Below, piece by piece: positions 17,544 to 27,046 of a stretch of DNA of 64,000 nt (within the stretch, counting starts at the first letter, position 1; each line of letters opens with the position of its first letter). The stretch is from assembly GCA_019359075.1 (NCBI GenBank), contig JAHHIB010000015.1, positions 34,331 to 98,330 of the forward strand, written 5' to 3'. The position numbers and the translations under genes were made by a program. This stretch comes from Kalymmatonema hyalinum WJT4-NPBG1 (GTDB lineage Bacteria > Cyanobacteriota > Cyanobacteriia > Cyanobacteriales > Nostocaceae). Under the pieces are notes generated by a model. The model saw only the letters and a program-made list of their open reading frames with translations, was not told the origin of the DNA and made no database searches.

Positions 17544-17571
17544 AAAGGAGTGTCCACCAAAACACTCCTTT
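17544..17571. repeat. Perfect 10-bp inverted repeat upstream of integrase
   Basis: AAAGGAGTGT and ACACTCCTTT are separated by 8 bases, 42 bases before the recombinase start. No T-run follows on either strand, so it is not an obvious terminator. It could be a recombinase core-type or operator site. Confidence 0.4.
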
Positions 17572-17613
17572 ACAGAAGTTGGGTCTAGATCTGTGCTAAG
17601 TTAATTATCGAAA

Positions 17614-18600
17614 ATGAATCTTTTCGATAGTTGTATGTCGTCTGATGATGGGTCGCATTCACTCTCGTTGACCAATCCGTTTGCCATTGCTGCGGAACGT
17701 AACCTTTTGGAAGAGTTACTGGTGGGCAAGCGTAATAAAAGTACCCGTCATGAATACGCTAAAGATTTAAAGAACTTTTTTGTGACAGTGTGTGGTCAGG
17801 AACCAACTCCCACTCTAGTGGCTCAATTTCTGCAAATGGACAGGTTTGCGGCAGTTACCCTAGTTTTGCGTTACAAAGCGACTTTGGTTGACCTTGGGTT
17901 GAAGGAAGCGACTGTTAATCGTCGCTTAGCCGCTATCAAGTCATTGGTTAACTACGCATATAAGGTGGGTAAGTGTGATTGGACTTTGGCAGATATTAAG
18001 AGCGAGAAAGTGACTCCTTACCGAGATACAACAGGAATTAGCCCGGAAGCATTTAAAAAAATGCTTTTGGTACCAGACCGAGAAACTTTAAAAGGCAAAC
18101 GCGATTATGCGCTGCTGCGGCTATTGTGGGCGAATGCCCTCAGACGTGAGGAGATTTCCCGCTGCAATATTGAGGATTTGGATTTAGAAGCCAGGACTTT
18201 GAGTATTCTGGGGAAAGGAAGGGGAACCCAGAAGGAAAACATTGACTTGAAACCTAAAACCTGTGATGCACTTCAGGATTGGTTGCTCTCTCGGTGTGAA
18301 CTTGACATTAAGCAACCGCTGTTTATCTCGCTGCGACCTCATTATGGGCATAGGTTGACGGGAGATGGAATTCGCAAGATTGTCGTGGCTATTGCGAAAG
18401 TTGCTGGTATTTCTAAAACCGTTAGCCCGCACAGAGTTAGACATTCGTCGGTCACTGCGGCACTAGATGTGAGTGGGGGAGATGTCAGAAGCGTTCAAAA
18501 GTTGAGCCGTCATGCGAATCTGAACACTTTAATGATTTATGACGACAACCGCACCAAAGCCCAGGGTAAAATTACAGGTTTACTAGAAGATTTAGTTTGA
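17614..18600 (+). CDS. Tyrosine recombinase/integrase
   Basis: 328 aa. The N-terminal SAM-like core-binding domain (about 30-125) includes STRHEYAKDLKNFFVTVCGQ. The catalytic domain carries the first Arg in ANALRREEISRCNIEDL, a Lys in GKGRGTQKE, the H-x-x-R box SPHRVRHSSVTAALD, a second His in LSRHANLNT and the nucleophile Tyr in LMIYDDNR. All key residues are visible, so it is probably active. It may resolve plasmid multimers or integrate an element. It directly abuts the decayed STAND fragments, whose mosaic borders are discussed separately. Confidence 0.88.
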   Translation: MNLFDSCMSSDDGSHSLSLTNPFAIAAERNLLEELLVGKRNKSTRHEYAKDLKNFFVTVCGQEPTPTLVAQFLQMDRFAAVTLVLRYKATLVDLGLKEATVNRRLAAIKSLVNYAYKVGKCDWTLADIKSEKVTPYRDTTGISPEAFKKMLLVPDRETLKGKRDYALLRLLWANALRREEISRCNIEDLDLEARTLSILGKGRGTQKENIDLKPKTCDALQDWLLSRCELDIKQPLFISLRPHYGHRLTGDGIRKIVVAIAKVAGISKTVSPHRVRHSSVTAALDVSGGDVRSVQKLSRHANLNTLMIYDDNRTKAQGKITGLLEDLV

Positions 18601-18682
18601 ATGCACACTTCTACTATCCGTCAAAATTGCTTTGACAGACTACTAGTTCCACCAAATGAGATGCCAGGAATCCTAAAGCATA

Positions 18683-18863
18683 GTGACCGCACTTTTCCCC
18701 ACTCCTGGTTCCCTGGTCAGGATGAAGAACCGTTCGTTGTCCTGTTGCAACCATCGGTCAATCTCCTCAAAAACCCACTCCCGCCCCGTGAAGCCTTCGG
18801 TGAGCTTTCGATATCACGGTCAGAGGCGATCGCTTTCATTTGAGTTACAATAGTTCCAGTCAT
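18683..18863 (-). pseudogene. STAND NTPase 5'-end copy 1 (frameshifted, truncated)
   Basis: Starts with the shared ATGACTGGAACT leader and codes the same first module as the 27047 gene (DRDIE...GFLRRLTDGC in the shifted frame), but one base is missing after GATATCGAAAG. Sequence similarity stops exactly at the Walker A-proximal HIP1 position, here degenerate (GTGACCGC at 18683-18690). The inter-HIP1 distance is 143, compared with 144 in intact copies. Confidence 0.7.
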
Positions 18864-18874
18864 TGTTTCTTGCT

Positions 18875-19162
18875 CTAAAGTGCTTGTAGTTGTTTAGGTT
18901 TTGAGGGCGATCGCAAAATCCCTCCCGGTTTCAAGGTTTCCAATTCTGCTGCTTGACACCAGTGATAGGTAACAATGTCCTTGCAGATTTGAATCAGATG
19001 AGCGGAGATCGCACTTTTCTCCACTCCCGGTTTCCCCGTCAGGATGAAGAACCGTTCGTTGTCGTGTTGCAACCAGCAGTCAACTTCCGCAAAGACCCAC
19101 TCCCGCCCTGTAAAGCCTTCGGTAAGTCTTTCGATATCACGGTCAAAGGCGATCGCTTTCAA
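18875..19162 (-). pseudogene. STAND NTPase 5'-end copy 2 (truncated at HIP1)
   Basis: Reads KAIAFDRDIERLTEGFTGRE, WVFAEVDCWLQHDNERFFIL, then TGKPGVEKSAISAHL, where the Walker A GxxGxGKS has lost its third Gly (GVEKS). The frame is cut at the HIP1 octamer 18907-18914, where it switches into an unrelated tail ending SPSKPKQLQAL. Upstream, the similarity to other copies begins at another HIP1 (19149-19156). No ATPase core follows, so it cannot be a functional NTPase. Confidence 0.75.
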
Positions 19163-19218
19163 TTTTATTAAGCAGTCGCAGGACTGGCAGAAAGTTCCAC
19201 AATTCTCAGAGGTTTTGG

Positions 19219-20217
19219 CTACAGATCTTGATGTGTCTCTGCTGTAACTTTCGTATGCTCAATTGAACCTAAATTTTGTTTAGTTCTAGATTCACCTGAG
19301 CTTCCCCTTCCTTTATTTACATTCCCTTTGATTACGGAATTTTTTGCATCTTTTACTGTCTGGTCAGATTCCATCTCGACTGCACCGTCAGACTCATTTT
19401 CATTGCCAATAGCTGTAACGGCATTAAGATTTTCGAGGTCTTGCTTTGCGTACATCTTAATTACTGGTTTTTCCCAGGTGTTTGGAATCTCAAAAGATGC
19501 TGGCTTAATACCCCAAGACTCATGTGCAACAGCAATATCGATCGCATACCTGAAAGGTAATCGGTCTAATTGCTTACGTCCAACTTCTTTTGCCTGTTTA
19601 AACGTCAGAAATCCATCTGTGTTTCGTGCGACTCCTGCAAGCTCTGTAGAATCAGGTTGCAAAGTTTTGCTGTAAGCAAAGCCAGTGCATTCAACAATAC
19701 AATAGATGCCATAGTCAATCTTATCTTTCAGAAGATCTACGTTTCTAAAAACATCAGGTTCAATTCGTTCAATTCCTTGAGAATCTTTCACGCGCTTACC
19801 TAAAAATTTCTTCTGGTCTTCACTACCGCTGTTCCACTCACTACGTTTCAAGGTGAGTGACACGGCAACTAAGGCATGACCTTCTAGCAGAATTAGCTTC
19901 GGCAGTAAATTGCAACCGAGACATAAACCACTAAACAGGATTGCAAGATCCAGACAGGTTCCTTGGCGTGGTTGGGAAAGAATTTCAACAGGTGTGCGAA
20001 TGCGCTGATGGGTTTCTGCTGTGCTGAATTTTTCGAGGTCATATTTGATTTTCTGCTCGACAAGAGTGTTGTAGATCGCCTCTATCAGGCTCTCAAATTG
20101 CGCTTCTCGAATCAGATCAAAACTGCTGACATCCAAGTTAAACAGTTGAAGCGCTGAGTCTGTAGCAAACTGAGCTAACTCCTTCTCATTTGCTTTCGTC
20201 CAAATCCATTCCATCAT
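19219..20217 (-). CDS. Transglutaminase-like cysteine peptidase fold protein
   Basis: 332 aa. The papain-like/transglutaminase core is seen in RQGTCLDLAILFSGLCLGCN (nucleophile Cys88) and LLEGHALVAVSL (His114), the spacing expected of bacterial TGc proteins; a later Asp (RYAIDIAVAH) could complete the triad. The C-terminal 70 residues are Ser/Asn/Lys-rich and probably disordered. It begins 25 bases after the lipase stop and on the same strand, so the two form an operon. TGc peptidases occur as effectors beside STAND NTPases in bacterial conflict systems; that role here is inferred. Confidence 0.7.
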   Translation of the reverse strand: MMEWIWTKANEKELAQFATDSALQLFNLDVSSFDLIREAQFESLIEAIYNTLVEQKIKYDLEKFSTAETHQRIRTPVEILSQPRQGTCLDLAILFSGLCLGCNLLPKLILLEGHALVAVSLTLKRSEWNSGSEDQKKFLGKRVKDSQGIERIEPDVFRNVDLLKDKIDYGIYCIVECTGFAYSKTLQPDSTELAGVARNTDGFLTFKQAKEVGRKQLDRLPFRYAIDIAVAHESWGIKPASFEIPNTWEKPVIKMYAKQDLENLNAVTAIGNENESDGAVEMESDQTVKDAKNSVIKGNVNKGRGSSGESRTKQNLGSIEHTKVTAETHQDL

Positions 20218-20242
20218 CCAACTCCTAGAGGTACTACCACAA

Positions 20243-21694
20243 TTAAACTTGCTTCACCACTTCAAACAAATCATGCACAGGCGTAGGAGCCTTTAGACCA
20301 CCTTTCTCGACTCGAACCTCCACTCGGTGTAATCCTCCAGTCGGAAAAGCATTCTTGTCCAAGTGCAAAATCCATCGACCATCTTGTTCTTGAAAATCAG
20401 CACGTAGCGAAAAGTCTTCATCTGAAACGGACGTAATCCGCGCTTTCAGTTTTCCAAAATCCTCACTCGCATTGATGATGCTGGTACGGAACTCAACAAC
20501 TTCATCAGGAAGATACACGTCATCAAGATCCAAGCTGATTGCTGCTGGCTCTCTTGAAACCTCAACTATTCCCGGATTTTGGAAATTTTCTGTTCTCCTA
20601 ACTTGCATTGCTGCAATGAGGTTGCAAAGTTGATCCAGCACCTGACCATGATTTTGAATGGAACCATGTCGTTCAGCAATGTAGCTCTGTCGATACTCTG
20701 TAGTAAGTTCGATAGGAATGGCAGATATATAAGGAACTGTCCCATCACCACTGCCGAAAATTGGATCAGCGCCTTCCGGTAGTTCCAGGCTAATCTCAAT
20801 CTGACCATTCGTGGTTAAACTTGCCGATTGAAACGTGGGCTGCTTCGTACCCACTACAGGAATAAGTGCATACTTATTTGCTAAATAATTTGCATCTTGA
20901 CGGTGCTTGTTTACAGCATCCCGAATTTCATGATGAAATTTTAAAGCATTTTCAGATTTTGCCTTGTCAATGTTAGGAAGGTTAATACCGGCTTCAGCAA
21001 TTCGCTTATACTCGTTACTAATCTTGAGCATCGGGTAAATTGGCATCAGTTGATAGACCGAAGGTAGCGATCGCATCACCTCAGTGAGATCGAAGAATAG
21101 CTTTTTAAAGCCATTTGCAAGAAAGTTAACTGCATTGACAGATCCACGGTGAGGAGTACCAAAGGTAACCAAAGCCCGACAATCTTGCCATCCTTCCAAT
21201 ACTTCCAGGTAGTAGCGAGAAACCAAGCCACCCATACTGTGCCCCAATAGAATCACCTTTCCGTCCTCAGCACCGTTAGGAGATTCCCGCCACTTCTTCA
21301 ACCGTTCATCTACAAAACGCTTCAAGGCACGAGCGCTGGCTCGATTGTCGCGTCGCCAATCGTAGGGAAACTTGAAGAAGTTTTCACCAAGTGTTACATC
21401 ACAATAGTCATTAATGGCTTGAGAGATTGCTGTATATCCATCGATTTTGACTAAACCCGGTACAAGGTGGGCATCTTCCACAACTCGAACAGCTTTAATC
21501 CCGTCTCCCAGATCCTCAAGCTCAGGATCATCATGGTCTATCTTCAATTGCTGAAATGATTCTCCACGGGTGATGAGCGCTTGTAAGGCTGCTTGTCCCG
21601 ATACTGCCCAGACATCTTTGCCGTCTTTTTGGAGCACGCTCCCTGTAATACCAGGCAGAATAACGACAATATCGCGCATTTGTACTTTTGCCAT
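20243..21694 (-). CDS. LCAT-like alpha/beta hydrolase with C-terminal beta-sandwich
   Basis: 483 aa. Lecithin:cholesterol-acyltransferase family features are present: VVILPGITGSVLQKDGKDVW at the N-terminus, the FPYDWRRDNRAS signature (about 109-120), the nucleophile elbow ILLGHSMGGLVSRYYLE (Ser153), Asp317 in FGSGDGTVPYIS and a His near 343/349 (ERHGSIQNHG). Residues 385-480 form an Ig-like beta-sandwich. No signal peptide, so it acts inside the cell, probably as a phospholipase or acyltransferase. Beside STAND NTPases a membrane-damaging effector role is plausible but not shown. Confidence 0.82.
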   Translation of the reverse strand: MAKVQMRDIVVILPGITGSVLQKDGKDVWAVSGQAALQALITRGESFQQLKIDHDDPELEDLGDGIKAVRVVEDAHLVPGLVKIDGYTAISQAINDYCDVTLGENFFKFPYDWRRDNRASARALKRFVDERLKKWRESPNGAEDGKVILLGHSMGGLVSRYYLEVLEGWQDCRALVTFGTPHRGSVNAVNFLANGFKKLFFDLTEVMRSLPSVYQLMPIYPMLKISNEYKRIAEAGINLPNIDKAKSENALKFHHEIRDAVNKHRQDANYLANKYALIPVVGTKQPTFQSASLTTNGQIEISLELPEGADPIFGSGDGTVPYISAIPIELTTEYRQSYIAERHGSIQNHGQVLDQLCNLIAAMQVRRTENFQNPGIVEVSREPAAISLDLDDVYLPDEVVEFRTSIINASEDFGKLKARITSVSDEDFSLRADFQEQDGRWILHLDKNAFPTGGLHRVEVRVEKGGLKAPTPVHDLFEVVKQV

Positions 21695-22196
21695 TTTTAG
21701 CCCCTTTCAAGCTTTTTATATTCGTTCGGCTTTTAACTTGCGGTTTAGTAGCGAGGTTAGCTTGATGTCAGGGACAGCAACCAACTTGTCTAAACTTAGC
21801 GGTATGCAAACGCTGGATTTTTTGTGTAAATCATTACTTAATCTTTCTGGTGTTGAATATGCTAGCAGGAAAAATTAGTAACTTTACTGACACTAAGATT
21901 TCTTTAATATTAAGTAAGGCAACATAGATTTAAATAACCAGGATAAGCTCGTAAATCCACAAGTAGGAGGAAGGAAATATAAAGTTTTGATAAATTTTTG
22001 AATTTGTTGCTGATCTCTAGATTAGTCGATATGTTGTTAGATTAAAGACTAAGGTGTTTGACAGTGCCTTAAATATAAATTATTGTATCATTAACTACTC
22101 AAAGTTGGTAACAGAATGGCGTACTAAATAGTTATTAACATTTACAGTTTTATTATTAAATGTGTTAATCATCATACTAAATCTACTTATAGAGTA
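21695..22196. promoter_or_regulatory. Divergent promoter region between lipase operon and STAND array
   Basis: About 500 bases of AT-rich DNA separating oppositely oriented transcription units. No gene, RNA or clear inverted repeat was seen; promoters for both directions must lie here, but individual boxes cannot be assigned with confidence. Confidence 0.35.
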
Positions 22197-22505
22197 ATGG
22201 TATTATTAAACACCAAATTTCAAATGTATTTGACAGACTATATTAGCGATCGCACCCGCAACTTAACAGGTTGGGATTGGGTATTTGGGGCAATTCGTAA
22301 CTGGCTCTTTAACCCGGATGGTTCACGCTACTTTCTGCTGACACAGGAACCGGGAAGTGGAAAGACGGCGATCGCCGCCCACCTCATTCAAACCCACAAA
22401 GACATTGTTGCTTATCACTTGTGTCAAGCAGCAGAATTGGAAACCTTGAAACCGGGACGGATTTTGCGATCGCCTTCAAAACCTAAACAACTAGAAGCAT
22501 CTTAG
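22197..22505 (+). pseudogene. STAND NTPase 5'-end copy 3 (mosaic, truncated at HIP1)
   Basis: The first module resembles the 22844 gene (DYISDRTRNLTGWDWVFGAI, then SRYFLLTQEPGSGKTAIAAH). After the HIP1 at 22368-22375 it switches to the 27047-type module (LIQTHKDIVAYHLCQAAELE). At the next HIP1 (22466-22473) it ends in SPSKPKQLEAS, the same tail type as the copy at 18875. Walker A is intact (EPGSGKT) but no Walker B follows, so it is a remnant or at most a P-loop peptide. Confidence 0.75.
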
Positions 22506-22516
22506 AGCAAAAAACG

Positions 22517-22810
22517 ATGACTGGAACTGTTGCAACTCAAGTGAAAGCGATCGCATTTGACCGTGATATCGAAAGGCTTACCGAAAGCTTCACAGATCGG
22601 GAATGGGTCTTTGAGGAGATTGACCGATGGTTGCAACAGGACAATGAACGGTTCTTCATCCTGACTGGGGAACCGGGAGTAGGGAAAAGTGCGATCGCGG
22701 CTCGGTTAACCCAAATTCGCAATGACGTGGCTGCCTATCACTTTTGTCGGGCAGGCGATGTGGAAACCGTGAGACCGGGGCGGATTTTGCGATCGCCCTC
22801 TACTAACTAA
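22517..22810 (+). pseudogene. STAND NTPase 5'-end copy 4 (mosaic, truncated at HIP1)
   Basis: Begins with the shared leader (ATGACTGGAACTGTTGCAAC) and the 27047-type first module (KAIAFDRDIERLTESFTDRE ... TGEPGVGKSAIAARL). After the HIP1 at 22691-22698 it becomes 28296-type (LTQIRNDVAAYHFCRAGDVE, TVRPGRILRS), and it stops just after the HIP1 at 22789-22796 (SPSTN). The frame is open and Walker A intact, but the remaining ATPase is absent. Confidence 0.75.
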
Positions 22811-22843
22811 ATCAGCTTTAACTTCTTGCCTTAGGGATGGACT

Positions 22844-25800
22844 ATGCCAGTAGCTAGTAGTAAAGTAAGACCCGATTTCACAGACTACGTAAATGACCGC
22901 ATCCAAAACTTCACAGGTCGCAAGTGGGTGTTTGAGAAGATCCATGACTGGCTCTCTGACCCCAATAGCTCACGTTACTTTCTGCTGACTGGGGAGCCAG
23001 GAAGTGGGAAGACAGCGATTGCTGGTCAAGTATACCAACACAGACTGAGTCAACAAGCAATCTCTAAAAATTTGATTGCCAATTTTCCGAATGCTGCTCA
23101 TTTCTGCTCTGCTTCCCGAAGTACCTGGGTTGACCCGAAGAATTTTTCCGAGTCAATTGCTTTACAACTGTCTCAAATCTCTGAGTACGCTGAGGTATTG
23201 CTGAATATTGGGGAAAAAGAGGTTAATATTCGCGTTGAGCAAAACCTGGGCACAGTCAAGGACAGCACCGTTCAAGGGGTAGTCGTCAATAACCTCGATG
23301 TATCAGGACTCAGGAGTGGTCAGGAAGCATTCAATCGAGTGGTGCTAGACCCACTGAACACTATCTACGGCAATGGTTTTGATAAGCCTATTACCATTCT
23401 GGTGGACAGTTTGGATGAGGCATTAACGTTTGAAGGAGAGAAAACCATTGTTGATTTGCTCTCAGCAGTACAAGACTTGCCCGAACAGGTGCGTTTCTTG
23501 CTGACTTCTCGCCCCAAGATAGAAGCTTTAGAACCCCTGCAAGATCGTGCAGTAGTGTATTCCCTGACAATGGGTGAGGGATTACAGCATAGCCAGGAGG
23601 ATGTCAATCAGTATGTCTGGCAAGCCTTGAAGCAGCAGCCAGGACTGGTAGCGCAACTCGCCCCCGATTTGCCTCAAGGCAACTTTGTCACTACAGTTAG
23701 TGCGAAGAGCGATGGCAACTTTCTCTACGTCACCTATCTGCTGAAAATGCTTGCCCAAGGGCACTTAGAAATAACTAAGACCACGTTGGAGCAGTTGCCA
23801 AACGGTTTAGATGGTATCTATCGGGAATTTCTGTATCGTTTGGTTGGCAAAGACAAGAAAACTTGGCGGAGGCAATATGCTCCCATCTTGGGAACATTAG
23901 CGATCGCTCAAGAGGCGTTGACTAGGGAACAATTGGCTGGATTTACAGAGATGAGTAAATCTGAAGTTGCAGGAGTGCTGGAAGAACTCCAACAGTTTTT
24001 AGACATAGATGAATTCTTGCCTGCAAGCCAACGTACTTACGCCATCTATCACCGTTCTTTAGCAAACTTTTTGCAAGATGAAGATCGAGCAGAGAGCTAC
24101 TGGTGTGATGCACAAGAACAACATCAAAGGATAGTAGATTACTACCGAGCAGGGGCTAAATCATGGTTGGAAAGAGATTGGACAAGCATCAAAGATGACT
24201 ATGCTTTTCGTTACTTGCCATATCATCTGAAACAAGCTGGACACCATCAAGATCTATGTAAATTATTAACAAGTACTGCGAATTGGATGCACGCTAAGTT
24301 CACTCAGTATGGCAGTGATGAAGGGTATGTCACGGATTTAGAACTTGCATTGAAGGCTTTCGATAACCCAAGACTACCTGAGCAAGTAACACAACTAGTC
24401 CAGCTTCACACAGCACGGCAGGTTATCTATCACCGAGCAAGTCGCTATAGCGATACCGATCTAAAGACTCTTGTCTGGTTAGGTGGTGAAGCAAAAGCTA
24501 TACAACATGCTTGCCTACGTCCCGGTGCTTCACAACGGTTTGATAGTTTTTGGGTAATTTACAACACACAACAAGCTAAAGGTCAGCCTCCCAATTCAGT
24601 GCTACTGAGGAAGATGTGGGAACAAGCTCAGTTGATTGACTCTGTAGAGGCTCGCATAGCAGCATTGGGGAAGATAGCTACTGCTTTATCTCAAATAGGA
24701 CATCTTCCTGAAATTACATCAATAATTAATGAAACTAAAAATTCTTTAAAATTGCGAGTTAAACAGGTTAGAGAACTTGTTAATTCTATCAGTTTTTTGA
24801 AAAAGGGACAGACACTAGCGGAAGCATTAAATGAATTGTCTAGTTCCTTAGTTAAGCTAGGAATGTTTATCGAAGCTGAGGAAGTTGTCCATTCTATTGT
24901 GGAGCGTTATGAGCAAGCAAAAGACTGGGAGCGCTCACACATTGCAGCTCAAGCAGCATCGATTCAGCTAGCCATCGCTCTAGCTCAAGCAGGGCAGTTT
25001 GTTAAAGCTGAGCAGATTGCACAATCTATTGAGTCGAGTTGGGAACGAGCAGAAGTACTGAAACATTTAGCTATTGCTCTAGCTCAAGCAGGGCAGTTTA
25101 CTAAAGCTGAGCAAATTGTACAATCTATTGAACAAGATCAAACTAAGGCAGAGGCATTCAGTCAATTAGCTATTGCTTTAGCTCAAGCAGGGCAGTTTAC
25201 TAAAGCTGAGCAAATTGCACAATCTATTGAACAAGATCAGACCAAGGCAGAGACATTCAGTCAATTAGCTATTGCTCTAGCTCAAGCAGAGCAGTTTACG
25301 CAAGCCAAGAAACTTATCCAAAAAATTTGTTCTAGCGGAACTCAAGTTGAAGCCTTAAGTCAACTAGCAACTGCCCTAATCCAGGCACAACAACAGTCTG
25401 AAGCAGTAGAAGTCTTCGCAGAAGCAAGAGAGATTGCTCAAACTATTGAAAACTACGAGGCTCGAATTGAGGCATTGAGCAAATTAGCAACTGCTCTAGC
25501 TCATGTGGAGCAGAAGCCTGAAGCAGTAGAAATTTTCGCTGAAGCAAGAGAAACTGCTCAGATTATTGAAGACTCTAGAGAACGAGATAAGATATTACGT
25601 CAACTATCTATTGCCTTGGCTGAAGTAAAATATTTCACTGACGCTGAGCAAGTAGCTCAAACTGTTGAAGATTATCGAGACAGAGCTGAGACATTAAGAC
25701 AATTAGCAGTCGCACTAGCTCAAGTAGGACAGCAAACTAATGCTCTGACAATCTTTACTGAAGCAGGGGAAATAGACCAAGCTATTAAGAGCAGTGGAAG

Positions 25801-26968
25801 TCAGGCTCAAGCGTTGAGACAATTAGCGTTTGCCCTAGCTCAGGTTGGACAATTCAACAAAGCTGAACAAGTAGCTCAGGCAATTCAAGGTAGTGAGAAT
25901 CGGGCACTGGTATTCAAGGATTTGGCAGTTACTCTGATTCAATTGGGACATCAATCTGAAGCTATGACCTTCTTCAAAAAAGCTGAGGAGATTGCCCAAA
26001 TCAATAAATCCGACCTTCTTCTAAACAAAATATCGCTTGCTTTAACTCAAACAGAACAATTCGCTGAAGCTGAACGAGTCGCATTAGTTATTAAGAACGC
26101 TGAGAGTCGGGCATTAGCGCTCAATAATTTAGCAACGGCTCTAATTCAGACAGAACAGCAATCTGAAGCTGTGACTTTTCTCTTAAAGGCTGAAGAAATT
26201 GCCCGCAATGGTAAATCTAATAGTGCCCTAAGAATCGTGGCTCGTAGTCTAACTAAGATAGGAAAATTCACTGAAGCTGAACAAGCAGCTTTAGCTATCA
26301 ATTTTCTTGAAAGCCGTTCTGAAGCATTGAGAGAGTTGGTTGTTACTTTAGTTCAAACAGAACAGTTTGCTGAAGCAGAACGAGTGGCTCGATCTATTGA
26401 ATCTATTAATAGTCGAACATGGGCACTGAAAGAGCTGATAAATGCGTTAGTTCACGCGGGGCAATTTACTCAAGCTGAACAACTGGCTCGATCCATCGAA
26501 GTTGCTAGAAGTCGAGCTTTAGCCCTGAAGTGGTTTGCTAGTGCTTTAGCTAAAGCAGGACGATTTACAGAGGCTGAGCAGGTCGCTCAATCTATTGAGG
26601 ATAGTAAGATTCAATCCGAGACAGTTACAGACCTAATTCAGCTTAGACAGGCAGTCAAAGTTGAGGGAGGCTTAACTGAAAGTAGCAACGTTGCTCAGAA
26701 CATTAAGTTGGAAGAGAGACAATTAGATGTGCTGAAGCATTCACCTGTTAATGCAACTCAAGCTATAAATTTTGAAGAAGCTCTTGTAGCAATTGGCTTA
26801 CTAGAGTTGAACGAATTTTTGTCTGTCTTATCAGAATGGGCACCTGCTTTTGAAAAAGTTGAATTAGGACTGTCAGTAACAGTTTTATCGGAGGCAGTGC
26901 GGATTGCAGGATGGGTGCATCCAGATTGGCGAAAGATATCAGAGCTTTTGAATACTCAAGCTGGTTAA
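22844..26968 (+). CDS. STAND NTPase with about twenty 33-aa helical repeats
   Basis: 1374 aa. Walker A is LLTGEPGSGKTAIAG (residues 48-62) and Walker B is ITILVDSLDEAL (about 183-194), followed by arginine-finger/sensor-like LTSRPKIEAL and a winged-helix-like region ending YHRSLANFLQDE near residue 410. From about 600 to 1290 runs an array of 33-aa helix-turn-helix repeats of type LAIALAQAGQFTKAEQIAQS. Four consecutive 99-bp units starting at 24982, 25081, 25180 and 25279 are highly similar at DNA level. STAND proteins act as signal-triggered oligomerising switches; the repeat array would be the ligand sensor. No enzymatic effector domain is fused, so a partner effector is likely. Confidence 0.85.
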   Translation: MPVASSKVRPDFTDYVNDRIQNFTGRKWVFEKIHDWLSDPNSSRYFLLTGEPGSGKTAIAGQVYQHRLSQQAISKNLIANFPNAAHFCSASRSTWVDPKNFSESIALQLSQISEYAEVLLNIGEKEVNIRVEQNLGTVKDSTVQGVVVNNLDVSGLRSGQEAFNRVVLDPLNTIYGNGFDKPITILVDSLDEALTFEGEKTIVDLLSAVQDLPEQVRFLLTSRPKIEALEPLQDRAVVYSLTMGEGLQHSQEDVNQYVWQALKQQPGLVAQLAPDLPQGNFVTTVSAKSDGNFLYVTYLLKMLAQGHLEITKTTLEQLPNGLDGIYREFLYRLVGKDKKTWRRQYAPILGTLAIAQEALTREQLAGFTEMSKSEVAGVLEELQQFLDIDEFLPASQRTYAIYHRSLANFLQDEDRAESYWCDAQEQHQRIVDYYRAGAKSWLERDWTSIKDDYAFRYLPYHLKQAGHHQDLCKLLTSTANWMHAKFTQYGSDEGYVTDLELALKAFDNPRLPEQVTQLVQLHTARQVIYHRASRYSDTDLKTLVWLGGEAKAIQHACLRPGASQRFDSFWVIYNTQQAKGQPPNSVLLRKMWEQAQLIDSVEARIAALGKIATALSQIGHLPEITSIINETKNSLKLRVKQVRELVNSISFLKKGQTLAEALNELSSSLVKLGMFIEAEEVVHSIVERYEQAKDWERSHIAAQAASIQLAIALAQAGQFVKAEQIAQSIESSWERAEVLKHLAIALAQAGQFTKAEQIVQSIEQDQTKAEAFSQLAIALAQAGQFTKAEQIAQSIEQDQTKAETFSQLAIALAQAEQFTQAKKLIQKICSSGTQVEALSQLATALIQAQQQSEAVEVFAEAREIAQTIENYEARIEALSKLATALAHVEQKPEAVEIFAEARETAQIIEDSRERDKILRQLSIALAEVKYFTDAEQVAQTVEDYRDRAETLRQLAVALAQVGQQTNALTIFTEAGEIDQAIKSSGSQAQALRQLAFALAQVGQFNKAEQVAQAIQGSENRALVFKDLAVTLIQLGHQSEAMTFFKKAEEIAQINKSDLLLNKISLALTQTEQFAEAERVALVIKNAESRALALNNLATALIQTEQQSEAVTFLLKAEEIARNGKSNSALRIVARSLTKIGKFTEAEQAALAINFLESRSEALRELVVTLVQTEQFAEAERVARSIESINSRTWALKELINALVHAGQFTQAEQLARSIEVARSRALALKWFASALAKAGRFTEAEQVAQSIEDSKIQSETVTDLIQLRQAVKVEGGLTESSNVAQNIKLEERQLDVLKHSPVNATQAINFEEALVAIGLLELNEFLSVLSEWAPAFEKVELGLSVTVLSEAVRIAGWVHPDWRKISELLNTQAG
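24982..25377 (+). repeat. Four tandem 99-bp coding repeats
   Basis: The segment AGCTCAAGCA recurs at exactly 24982, 25081, 25180 and 25279, and flanking sequence (e.g. GGGCAGTTTACTAAAGCTGA) is nearly identical between units. Each unit encodes one 33-aa repeat, so unit gain or loss keeps the frame. Later repeats are more divergent, which indicates recent local expansion. Confidence 0.85.
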
Positions 26969-27046
26969 GGAGCTTTACTGGTCACAGTACAAGCTGCCAA
27001 TTCTCCAAACAACACTCATCGCTGAAGACATTTAGAGCAAGGAACG

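Noticed and set aside
17544..17571. Rho-independent terminator between the RHH gene and the integrase
   Set aside because: The stem is perfect but no T-run follows on either strand.
18601..18843. Plus-strand frame after the integrase
   Set aside because: It is the antisense of the truncated STAND 5'-end copy, whose sequence is clearly explained on the minus strand.
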